From Begonia masoniana (lineage: Eukaryota; Streptophyta; Magnoliopsida; Cucurbitales; Begoniaceae): 64,000 nucleotides of DNA. Of this stretch, positions 1 through 10,311 are shown piece by piece (position 1 is the first letter of the stretch; each line of letters starts with the position of its first letter). The translations under genes were made by a program, and so were the position numbers. The notes beneath the pieces are model-generated. The model worked only from the letters and a program-made list of their open reading frames with translations, searched no databases and was not told the origin of the DNA. The stretch spans positions 8,415,519-8,479,518 of the forward strand of contig CM039514.1 of assembly GCA_022432975.1 (NCBI GenBank), read 5' to 3'.

Positions 1-1414
1 GGGGTTGAAAGCTAACAATTCCAGTTCTACAATCGATCGTGGCGTGGTATTTAAACAACCAGTCCATTCCTAGGATTACATCAAATCCTATTATATCCAT
101 AATTATAAGATCAGCAGGTATACTTACATTCCCTATTAACACGTCACTGTCAAGCATCACTTGGTTAGAGTGCATGCGTTCCCCATAGGGTAATGCAACA
201 TTAAACACATGCATGGAAGGGGTAAACTGTACATCTAACTTAATAGCAAATGCAGATGCTATAAACGATGCGTTGCACCAGAATCTAATAAAGTAAAAGC
301 AAGCACAGAGTTGATCAATATAGTACCTGACACCACAGCAGGCTGTTCTTCACCCGACTCCATCATGGAGAATATTCTTGGTTTAATCATAGCAGAGCCA
401 CTCTTAGGGGCTGAGCAGTCTCTGCTAATATGGCCGACTTTGTTACAGTTGTAGCATTTGGTGATTCTAGGTTTCGGGCATTCCTTGAACGTGTGTCTAA
501 CTTCCTCACAGTTGAAACACTTCCCATAACCCAGTCTGCACTCGCCCGGGTGGTTCTTCAAACACTTAGGACACTGGGGAAATTTCCTGACATTCTGTAC
601 CTTCCCTCCTGTTCCTTGGCTATTTTGGCCCTCACTTGGCCTCTTTGTTGGTGTGGCTGGATAAACCTTTGTGGGACCTCCTTTGGTCCAGCACACTTCC
701 TTTCAGCTTCTCTACTTCCAGAGCCGTGGACACAACTTCACTGAGTGTCAAACCCTTAATACCACAAAATTTAACTCCTCTATAAATTTCTGGCTTCAGT
801 CCATTCACAAATTTAAACACTTTATCCTCGTCCTTGTGAGCAAAATGTCCGGCAAACCTGGACAATGACTCAAATTGCCTACTGTACTCGGCCACAGACC
901 CTGTCTACTTCAAGTTCAGAAACTTCAACTTCTTCGCGATTTGGACCGTGCTGTTAAAATACTTCTCATAGAAAACGTCCTTGAATTGTGACCAAGGCAT
1001 CGCCAAAACATCAGTGACGGTTTCTATTGTTTCCTACCAGAGTTGAGTTTCACCAGCCAAATGAAATGTCGCCAACGTGACCTTGTCTCCCTCTCCTATG
1101 TTGGCACACCTAAACATACTCTCAATCTTTCTAAGCCACCCTTCAGCAATAACTGGATCAGATGATTGCCCATCAAACGTGAGTGGTCTTAGTCTCCGAA
1201 ATCTATCACCAGAATGTTCATTGCAAGAACCCGAGTTGGCGCTTCCTTGCACCTCTCGGTTCAGCAGTAACCCCAACTGGTCGGACTGCTGGCGCATCAT
1301 GTCAGATTGTTGGCGTACCAAGTCGGTCAGCTGCCTGATCACACCAGAATCCTCTGCACCTCCCGGGTTTGGTGTCTCTCTCTGTACTCTTGGTCTCCCT
1401 GGTCGTCTAGACAT
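1..1414 (-). pseudogene. Decayed Tekay-type Ty3/gypsy gag-protease, cut by window edge
   Basis: This stretch matches the gag, zinc-knuckle and protease part of the intact polyprotein at 30705-35189 almost codon for codon. The start is the ATG at 1414 (MSRRPGRPRV, against [10 protein letters not shown] in the intact copy). The reading frame is broken. A TGG of the LWWE motif is now TAG near 1035. A CAG is now TAG near 907. There is a frameshift near 690. A one-base deletion near 272 falls just after the protease DSGA motif. Two CCHC knuckles and the DSGATH motif can still be recognised across the frames. The element would continue below position 1 with RT, RNase H and integrase. It is non-functional. 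Confidence 0.9.
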
Positions 1415-1553
1415 TTTACTATATTCCTGTACAAGGTTAACTATTCTCATAAATATCTAATAACTAGAACTAACATAAACACTTACAGTTGTTGGAGTAC
1501 TTCCATGCAACGATTGGCACTGATGAGTAATCTTTTGAACGGTTTAACTGAAT

Positions 1554-1566
1554 GTCTCTGATACCA
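1554..1566 (-). other. Primer-binding site (initiator Met tRNA) of the decayed gypsy element
   Basis: On the minus strand this reads TGGTATCAGAGAC, close to the complement of the 3' end of plant initiator tRNA-Met. It lies three bases inside the LTR boundary, which fixes 1570-3624 as the 5' LTR of a minus-strand element. Confidence 0.85.
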
Positions 1567-1569
1567 TAA

Positions 1570-3624
1570 TGTAACGCCCCGAGTTTTCAGAACCCGGTTC
1601 GTTACCCATAACTCGAACATTCAAAATTTAACATTTTTCTAAAACTCAAAATATTTAAAACTTGCAGCGGAAATCATTTGAACAACAATAAAGTTAAATA
1701 AAACTGTGAAAAACATTGTAAAAATAATCGTTGGGAATATTAAGAAGCAATCGGCCAATAAGAAATAGAGGTTTAAATCGAAATACTTGAGATGCCGCAG
1801 AGGTCAAACGCATCTGCCGATGAATAAAGTCAACGGAAGAAGCAGAAGTAGGCTTCTACCGATGACGTCAACCAAATAAAATACAAACAAGAGACATCTC
1901 TCGGTAGACTGCATCTACCGATGACGTCAGCCGGAAGGTATACAAACGAAAGACATCTCTCGGTAGACTGCATCTACCGATGACGTCAGCCGGAAGGTAT
2001 ACAAACGAAAGACATCTCTCGGTAGACTGCATCTACCGATTTCCAAAACGACAACGCATTTAAATTACATCATCCGGTGGACTACCTCCACCGGTCACTA
2101 AACGACAAAACTTCTACTTACATCTTCCGATGAATAAATCACACGACATCCACCGATCACTAAACGACAAAACTTCTACTTACATCTTCCGATGGACAAC
2201 AGAACTACAGCTCGACACTTCAACTATTCCTCGCTATACATAACATAATTCTAACTACAGAAAGGAATTTACTTATCTCACCAAAACCATTCAGAAACAT
2301 TTCAAATCATTGCATTACTCAAATCCAGTAAGATCCAATGTTTATAACCCAACAGATTGCTAATATCAAGAATTTTCAAAAACGCTATCGAAATATTAAA
2401 ACCACTACTGTCATGAAACTCAACATATTCAGATAGAGTCATTATCAACTAAACTTTCACAACTTTTGACATCAGTTAACCCGCCTCATCAGTTTACCAG
2501 GCCGAAACATGAATGAACTCCTCCAACCACATCTAATCATCTGTGCACTCAGGAAATTCACCTACAGTATTCTCAACACCTACATCACAAAACTCATCTA
2601 TTAGCCTAATGCTAAGTAAGTAAAGCAGTAATGAAATGAAATACTGAAAAATGAATTCCTAAACATGCAATTTCTACTTTCTCATCTCAGTTGTTCATTG
2701 TTCGTTTCCGTTCAGATCCCCCTGTGAAATTGAGAGATTGATCAACTCTCCCAAAGTATAAACATCCACTGACTCATTAAGGGGCGGATTAATTCCCTTA
2801 ACAGTAAAACTGATCCACATGTTCAGATCCCCCTGTGAAATTGGAAGTTGGATCAACTCTCCCAAATTATAAATATCCACTATCTCATTAAGGGGCGGAT
2901 TATTTCCCTTAACAGTAAAAACTGATTCATATAGCTGTTTCAATATATTCAATCCTTACCATGTCAATATGCATTCAAATTCATTTTCGTATACTTTTAA
3001 AAACATGATGCATAACATACAAATACATCCAAGTAAACAAAATCCTAATGTTCTGTGATGTAGGCCCGAAGGCACAAGCAAACTTCACTTACCTGGTCTT
3101 CCGGAAATCGTTCGATTCTAACTACTTTGGAAGCCCTGCTCACCTAATGTCATAAGCAGAATACCGATTAGATCATTACCAACCTCATCCTATATCGTTC
3201 GGAAGCCTAAGGAGCTAGTTTGGAAACTCTGGTCATCGCACATTCTCGGCTCAACACTAAACTTCGAACTCAACTCACTAACAGCATTATCAAAATACAC
3301 ACATTGCACTCTTTCTGCTATCTAGCTATTAAAATCTCAAGAAGATAAATGGAAAACTTACCTAGTTTGAGGAAATCGCTGGAGGAGTCGATGGGGGTCT
3401 CCTATCGCACTCTGCCTAACTGAGGAGCTGAGAATCGAAGAAAATGAAATGAAACAGTGGCGGCTACTTCATTAATACTTTCCTTAAATACCTTATCCTT
3501 CATAACTATCTAATTACCATACTGCCCTCCCTTAGTCATACATTAACCTAGTCGTTATCCCTCCATAAAGTTATGCCTCACGGTCCATTAAATTATATTG
3601 ATTGAAATGAAACCGGGTGCTACA
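1570..3624 (-). repeat. 5' LTR (2055 bp) of the decayed Tekay-type element
   Basis: In plus orientation it begins TGTAACGCCCCGAG and ends GGGTGCTACA. The PBS follows directly on the inner side. It is a diverged relative of the LTRs at 28167-30669 and 35344-37846 and shares their TATTTAAG box (about 3480), splice-donor-like block (3053-3096) and splice-acceptor-like block (about 2580). On the outer side it abuts sequence duplicated at 8040. That later copy reads straight through the junction without an LTR and so represents the empty site. Confidence 0.88.
1860..2040. repeat. 59-bp tandem repeat with TGACGTCA inside the LTR
   Basis: There are three units with a 59-bp period, and each carries CCGATGACGTCA. 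The TGACGTCA octamers start at 1863, 1922 and 1981. The other LTR family has an unrelated 77-bp unit built round the same octamer (see 28457-28978). Confidence 0.85.
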
Positions 3625-4957
3625 ATTACCCTTTGTAAATTTACTAAAAAATAAAATATTAAATATAATTACTCCTTTATATGATTTGTTTCCTAGGAGA
3701 AGTACCTTGAAAAATACAAGCTCAGTGCTACAAAAAGCCAAGGATCAAGATTTTCCTTTTTGATTTGTAGAATATAACAATGCCTCAGTGGCAGGTGAGA
3801 GAAAAAGAACGACGGTGAAATGTTTTTTTTTTCCGTAGGATGTCAAACAAAATGAAGACAAAGATAAGAGAAGTGAATAAATCTCGAGTTCTAAGACCGA
3901 ATTTCCTGACGAACAACCATCCAACGAAATAAGTAGTCAATGGTGAGATCATTGACAAAAAAATATTCGCAAAAAAACAAATCCTACAAGAACTCGAGTT
4001 CTTTTTGCGACAAATATAAGATAGGAATTTGAAATCCAACCAGTAATCAAAGGGGCAAGGCTAGTATGAAATTATCAGACAGGAAGGAGAGATGAACTAA
4101 TGAATCATTATCCCACAAATATTTAAAAGATTGACTGGGATGTTCTCGAATTAATCTAACTTTGAACCTATTTCTCTTATAATTTTTGGAGCTTATTAAA
4201 AAAAATCAGTTTTTATTACATACATTTACATTTTACTACTCAGTGGAGGTGAACAATATACTCTTTCAAATACATAGGATATTATCTGATCGATTTCTAT
4301 TATAATGTAGCATCAACTGCAACATCACATTTCAACTTTCATGAGACATAAAACTCATAAGATCTTTAAAATTGTAAGAATAATGATCCTCAAATAAGCT
4401 GCAACTTCTACATAATGCTAATATCGATAGTGGACGAACTTAACGCAGTATGATGGCTGGAAGAACAGTGCTTATTCGCTACTCAATCATGTGGCATAAT
4501 ACACCAGCATGGGCTTTTCTGCCTTAGAACAGGCACCTTGAGCAAGAAAAGACTAAACGTCTTTATCAAAATCATTTCAACGAGATCCAGATCAAACAAG
4601 CACAATAATGCAAGTGATTTAAGTCCACAGCTAAACTGTGAATTCTCATAAGTTAACATATACATAGGTTGCAGGAAGCTGAATATTACACGTCGCAACT
4701 ATGAAAGCCAGATTACAAAAACATGAGTATTACCAATGAGAATCAAGAGTACTCCTCAAACCAATAATGAAATCCAAAATCGACGAAGATGAAAACTAAG
4801 AACCCATGCAAAACAACGGGCAAACGCAGTGAGAAAATCAGCTCAAACCCAATAAAATCCAAACGCAACAATCACGAAGAAACAAAAAGATGAACTTACA
4901 CTTGTGAAGACAAAGAGAAATAGTTGTAGCTTCTTTCAAGAGCTTATTACAAAGACG
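3625..4957 (-). repeat. Segmental duplicate of DRIP-like exon 1/intron 1 (copy 1)
   Basis: About 1.33 kb that matches 8040-9376 nearly base for base, with only scattered substitutions and small indels. It carries the 5' part of intron 1 and a truncated exon 1 of the RING gene. The lower edge is the outer end of the decayed gypsy LTR. The upper edge is a GGCGAG-rich minisatellite, where the real gene instead continues into the start of exon 1. Confidence 0.9.
4900..4957 (-). pseudogene. Truncated duplicate of DRIP-like RING exon 1
   Basis: On the minus strand this encodes LCNKLLKEATTISLCLH, as in exon 1 of the gene at 5269-9431, and keeps the 5' splice site GTGTAAGT. The start codon and the first zinc-ligand cysteines are missing, replaced by GGCGAG repeats. 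Any downstream exons of this copy would lie below position 1, beyond the gypsy insertion. I consider it a dead paralogue. Confidence 0.75.
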
Positions 4958-4970
4958 GCGATTGGAGACT

Positions 4971-5056
4971 GCGAGAGACGGCGAGGGCGAGAGCGACTGG
5001 GCGAGGGCGAGGGCGAGGGCGAGAGCGACTGGACGAGGGCAAGGGCGAGAGCGTTC
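4971..5056. repeat. GGCGAG minisatellite
   Basis: Irregular repeats of GGCGAG and AGCGACTGG, 6 to 12 bp in period. They lie exactly at the truncated edge of the duplicated exon and may mark the rearrangement breakpoint. Confidence 0.8.
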
Positions 5057-5147
5057 GGTATCGGCGTCGACGATTCACCAAGATGAGAAGAGAAAACTGA
5101 AAAGTGCCTCTGAATATGAAGACTGAGCTCGAGCCTGCTTGAAACTT

Positions 5148-5347
5148 AGGAGTTGGGGCAAAAAACTTGGTCCGGGTCGGTTCTACATGAGCTGACTCAT
5201 TAGAACCGAAACCGGACCAGGATTTTCGGTTCTGGTCAATACAGAACCGAAAATCTTTTTTTTCTTTTTCAAAACCGACTAGAACTGAACCAAACCGACG
5301 GTTCTGGTTCGGTTCTTCGGTTCTCAGCTTTTTTGCTCACCCCTAGT
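5148..5347. mobile_element. Short hAT-like MITE rich in GGTTCGGTT motifs
   Basis: About 200 bp with imperfect inverted ends: GGAGTTGGGGCAAAAAA on the left and TTTTTTGCTCACCCCTAG on the right. The inside is full of GGTTCTGGTTCGG and ACCGGACC motifs, the style of small non-autonomous hAT elements in plants. No clear 8-bp target duplication was found. The RING gene's last codons and stop lie inside it. Similar elements sit at 26745 and 54465. Confidence 0.6.
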
Positions 5348-8300
5348 AGAATGCGCTTCCACAACTCCTTCCTAATTGAAGGAGGCACTGCATAGTTCAT
5401 ATATGCATGAGGAACTATCAGTGGTCCGACAGCAGGAGAAGCAGAAGGAGCAGAAAACGGAAAAGGACCTCGATATACCACCAAAGCCATACATGGAGGA
5501 GGCTCAACAGGTGGATCAGCCGGAGGATGTGGAGGCTCAGATGGGGACTTGGTGGCTGAGGAAACAAAAGGATCAATGAACTTAAACTCAACATCATGGA
5601 TATCCAATGGCATTAAGTGCACTTCCTCGACTACCTCGGGTCTGAAAATTGGAGGGAGGAAGTCTGCAGAAAAAACCCCTGAGAAACACATAGGGCTATG
5701 TTGTTCTGGTTTAAGGGCTTGGATGTCAGACCTTATAGACCGAAGGGCCCTGCTGAGAGAGTCTTCAAATCTATCCATCTTGGAAGCCAACCGATCTTGA
5801 ACCAAGTAAATGTCCTTGCTCAAGTCCACAAAAAACGCATTCATCCGATCCTCAACAGAACTCAGATTAGTTCCTAAACTTTCTATGCATGTCCTCAATT
5901 CAGTCAACAGATCCTCACTGATGGAAAGTCTCCGTTGATAGGTTTTTGGAGTTGGAGGAGCATTTGGCGGGTTTGGTGAGGAGGTTTGAACTGGAGGAGC
6001 AGTTAGATGTGGAAGAGCAGGTCCATGAACTTCCGGAGGATTAAGTAGAAAATTTTGATCATGAAATCCTTCGGTAGTTGGTGGAAGAAAGTCTGAGTAA
6101 GTTGGAAGTGTTGAGATGAGAGACCCTTGAAAGTGAGGACCAGTCAAACCAGTCTGCATAAGCACTTCAGGGGTGTTGACGACTAAGGAGGATAACGATC
6201 TCTCTTTCCTTTTAACTGGTAAAGAAATCGAGGGTGAAACTTCAGGAGGATTTATTTTTCTCTTCTTGAGAGGAAAAATTTTAGCCCTCGTATCTTGCAA
6301 ATTATGGTCTGGCCTGCAAAGAACAAGTAAGAATCTTTGATATGAGTAAGATCATTAAAGTTCTTTGAAGAAAATTGTTCTAAAAATGCATAGATTTTGA
6401 GATAATTAATCCTAATGAGTATCCTTATCTGCTTTGACCTATGGATTAGCTTCGAACAAGCCGCTTTCATTGTATATATTAAGTTTAAATGCACTCTCGC
6501 TGAAGAAGATCTCGGAATCACCGATTCCATCATTTTAGAGAGGAGCTTGATACACCTCCAACATTGAAGACATATTCTAGGAAGAAGAAACAACAGAATG
6601 AACAAGGATATGTGGTAGCAGAAATCATAAAGGAGTTGAGCAAAGCAGTTACAAGGAAGTTTGGAGAAAATGATGTGGCATAGAGATATAACTGTTGTGT
6701 ATGGGGATAGGGAAGGGGAGAGAAAACAGTAAGGAAAAAGTGGGGAGTGTGAGTTTTGGGAGAGAAAACTCACATTTCATTTAGTGTTGTGTGATTTGTT
6801 TTCTTAAGTTGGATTGTGGTGTTTTGTTACCAAGAAGTTTATCAGAACTTCTTTAATACATCCATAATTGATGGATCTTTAACATAAAAACATCGATAAT
6901 ATTACTAGTTGAAGCCTAAAAAATCAAATTGCTCATAGAAAGAGAGAGAGAGAGAGAGATTATAGTTTGAAGGACCGACCTGAGTTTCTCCACTGGAAGA
7001 CAGCCCAGATCAACACCGCAAACGGGACAAGAATCCACCTCCTCGCTGGAGAGCTTCTCATATATACATTTCCTACAAACTGGTTTGAAATCCAACTTAT
7101 GAGAAAATGATTACCACAAGCATCCAAACACAAATCATAAGAAACACATAAATCCTCACTAGAGAATTTCCATACCAACGAAGTTTTTAGATAAAGAAAA
7201 ACACTCTACTACCTCTCCCCTTAATATAATCCCTCCATCAGCCATAAAACTACCTCAAACTACTGCCAAAATCTACTTTTGGCCAATAAAACGTGTTTAA
7301 AAAGAAGTTGCATCACAAATAAAACGGTTCCAGCGCTGCTATAGTGCTTTATTTATGTGCGCAGCATAGACAGTGGGCGATGTAGCGCTGCAATCCAGCA
7401 CTACAATGCTCTAAATCTACCTTAGCACAGTAAGTCAGCGCTAGATCACTGGTATTACAGCGAATAGTGCTGACAATCTGTAATGTCTTCCAAGACAGCA
7501 CTACAGCAGTGCCCGTCCATCCTTGAGCACTATACCATCCATACGAGAGCGTTGGGGTGTTGGTCCTGCTGCCACATCCTCTTCCGAACACAGCCTCTCC
7601 CACAAATTTGTCCCCTTGTTTGAATTCTTCTTCCTTCTTCCATAGGTTACTTTAATTGGGGGTCTATCAAATTATTAAGAGAGACAAGAATTTGGACAGG
7701 GAAGACTTTCTACTTAGCACCAAAAAGCCTTTGAAATCTTAAGACCAGTTAGATCTAGATAAAAATCCATGTTTTGTAATTACAAAAATAAATAAATATT
7801 ATGTAATTCATATTGAAAAATGTAACACCGTAATCATAGAATAATAAGCAAAATGTAATGCCATAATCATAAAATAATAAGCAATGGGCAGTCTCTGTGC
7901 ACTATACCGTTAACATTTGATGAACAGAAAAGGAAACATGGTCAAAAATCTAAGTCGAGGGGTCGAAGGAAAGCAAGCAAATGCTCAATAACTTCTAACT
8001 GATGGAACAATTCCATAAACTTAGAGATTGCTTCATCTAATTACCCTTTGTAAATTTACTAAACAATAAAATATTAAATATAATTACTCCTTTATATGAT
8101 TTGTTTCTTAGGAGAAGTACCTTGAAAAATACAAGCTCAGTGCTACAAAAAGCCAAGGATCAAGATTTTCCTTTTTGATTCATAGAATATAACAATGCCT
8201 CAGTGGCAGGTGAGAGAAAAAGAATGACGGTGAAATATTTTTTTTTTTCGTAGGATGTCAAACAAAATGAAGACAAAGATAAGAGAGGTGAATAAATCTC

Positions 8301-9431
8301 GAGTTCTAAGACCGAATTTCCTGACGAACAACCATCCAACGAAATAAGTAGTCAATGATGAGATCATTGACAAAAAAATATTCGCAAAAAAACAAATCCT
8401 ACAAGAACTCGAGTTCTTTTTGCGACAAATATAAGATAGGAATTTGAAATCCAACCAGTAATCAAAGGGGCAAGGCTAGTATGAAATTATCAGACAGGAA
8501 GGAGAGATGAACTAATGAATCATTATCCCACAAATATTTAAATGATTGACTGGGATGTTCTCGAATTAATCTAACTTTGAACCTATTTCTCTTATAATTT
8601 TTGGAGCTTATTAAAAAAAAATCAGTTTTTATTACATACATTTACATTTAACTACTCAGTGGAGGTGAACAATATACTCTTTCAAATACATAGGATATTA
8701 TCTGATCAATTTCTATTATAATGTAGCATCGACTGCAACATCACATTTCAACTTTCATGAGACATAAAACTCATAAGATCTTTAAAATTGTAAGAATAAT
8801 GATCCTCAAATAAGCTGTAACTTCTACATAATGCTAATATCGATAGTGGACGAACTTAACGCAGTATGATGGCTGGAAGAACAGTGCTTATTCGCGACTC
8901 AATCATGTGGCATAATGCACCAGCATGGGCTTTTCTGCCTTAGAACAGGCACCTTGAGCAAGAAAAGACTAAACGTCTTTTCCAAAATCATTTCAACGAG
9001 ATCCAGATCAAACAGCACAATAATGCAAGTGATTTAAGTCCACAGCTAAACTGTGAATTCTCATAAGTTAACACATATACATAGGTTGCAGGAAGCTGAA
9101 TATTACACGTCGCAACTATGAAAGCCAGATTACAAAAACATGAGTATTACCAATGAGAATCAAGAGTACTCCTCAAACCAATAATGAAATCCAAAATTGA
9201 CGAAGATGAAAACTAAGAATCCATGCAAAGCAAAGGGCAAACGCAGTGAGAAAATCAGCTCAAACCCAATAAAATCCCAACGCAACAATCACGAAGAAAC
9301 AAAAAGATGAACTTACACGTGTGAAGACAAAGAGAAATAGTTGTAGCTTCCTTCAAGAGCTTATTACAAAGAGGGCACGTCATGCAAGACTCCAGTACCT
9401 TTCTCTTTACTCTCACCATCTGACTAGCCAT
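5269..9431 (-). CDS. DRIP: Chimeric DRIP-like RING-type E3 ubiquitin ligase
   Basis: Three exons are supported by splice consensus and frame: 9317-9431, 6980-7079 and 5269-6313, giving 419 residues. Exons 1 and 2 form a complete C3HC4 RING with ligands C19, C22, C35, H37, C40, C43, C56 and C59 (CMTCPLC, CLHTFCRKCIYEKL, CPVCGVDLG). This is followed by the DRIP-type stretch LRPDHNLQDTRAKIFP and KRKERSLSSLVV. DRIP proteins are E3 ligases that ubiquitinate the stress factor DREB2A. DRIP similarity stops near residue 126. Residues 126-392 are proline-rich with a coiled-coil-like middle (about 175-235) and match no family I know. The last 26 or so residues come from the MITE at 5148-5347. The C-terminal RAWUL domain of true DRIPs is absent. 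If translated it could bind E2 with a new substrate part; it may equally be a decaying paralogue. Exon calls are firm; function is inference. Confidence 0.75.
6940..6959. repeat. (AG)n microsatellite in DRIP-like intron 2
   Basis: Ten uninterrupted AG repeats, 20 bases inside the intron between exons 2 and 3 of the RING gene, just after the 5' splice site. Confidence 0.95.
7320..7560. repeat. Region dense in AGCGCT and AGCACTA motifs in intron 1
   Basis: Within about 240 bp the motifs CAGCGCTG, AGCACTAC and their complements recur at least eight times in both orientations. Clusters like this are typical of transposon subterminal regions. No matching transposase or ends were found, so the assignment is open. 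The rest of intron 1 (7080-9316) outside this block and the duplicated part holds nothing else I can name. Confidence 0.45.
8040..9376 (-). repeat. Segmental duplicate of DRIP-like exon 1/intron 1 (copy 2, in the gene)
   Basis: Counterpart of 3625-4957, here in place within the RING gene as part of exon 1 and the 5' half of intron 1. Sequence to the left of 8040 (ending CTTCATCTA) should be the missing flank of the gypsy insertion in the other copy. Confidence 0.9.
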
Positions 9432-9639
9432 TTTTACCTTATTCTATCGCAGAAACTCTGCTTTCAGACCACATTCGAAGAAACCGATACGAAGGTAAAA
9501 CAAATTCGCGGAGAACAGTGAAAGGAAATGAGGGAAAGTGAGGCGAAATCTAACGCTGTTTGAGGAGTAGATCTGAGGGTTGAGCTCGGTAGCGGAATTT
9601 GGGGGAGAAATTCGGAGATGGGTTTGGTGCACATTTTTG

Positions 9640-10311
9640 ACAAGTTATAATTGCATCAACGTATATTTGACACGTCATCCATTTTTTAAAAAAAATAAAC
9701 TTAACAATAATCATTTTTTTAATAAATTTTAATCTTTTTTTAAATAAATTTTAAAAAAATTACCTGAAACAAATTTTGCAACTTAAATAATATATATAAT
9801 AATAAAAAAACTCCGATATTAAATATAAGCTCAACTCGATCCAACTAGATTCATTATTTTATTTTATCACTTTTGTCACGATATGAACTCGGATTTTTTC
9901 ATAACATTTCAACTGTAACCCTCTAGAATTCACTCACTTATGCATCATTTGTTCAATGAATATCACGTAAGAACGTAAGTTATGAAGGCAACTCAAACAT
10001 GATCGATATAATTAGGTTTACAATCAAATATCGACAAATTCACCCGCTACTTTTTTTTTTTTTTTGAAATTAGTAAACATATTTAATTTTGTTTCCTAAT
10101 AAAACCCTAATCTTCTTTCTTTTTTCACAAAACAGCTATATATAATAACAATAGGAACAACTTGTCACACACACACAACAAGTTCAAACTCCCGGCCAGA
10201 TTCGATTCGAACCGCTTCGGTCCGGCTTGATTCGACTTAGATTGTTAATTCACTTCAAATTAACACACGTGGCTAATAGAAATCCAAATAATAAATAAAA
10301 TTATTAATACT
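9640..10311. other. Intergenic spacer, no gene seen
   Basis: AT-rich sequence between the 5' end of the RING gene and the 3' end of the Aux/IAA gene. The part next to 9432-9640 is pyrimidine-rich on the minus strand and suits a 5' UTR of the RING gene. Poly-T and (CA)n runs are present. I see no coding or repeat structure. Confidence 0.6.

Noticed and set aside
3785..4039. 84-codon frame duplicated at 8200-8454
   Set aside because: It is intron 1 sequence of the RING gene, repeated through the segmental duplication, with no family features.
6252..6773. 173-codon open frame on the minus strand
   Set aside because: It overlaps the intron 2/exon 3 junction of the RING gene in another frame and has no recognisable domain.
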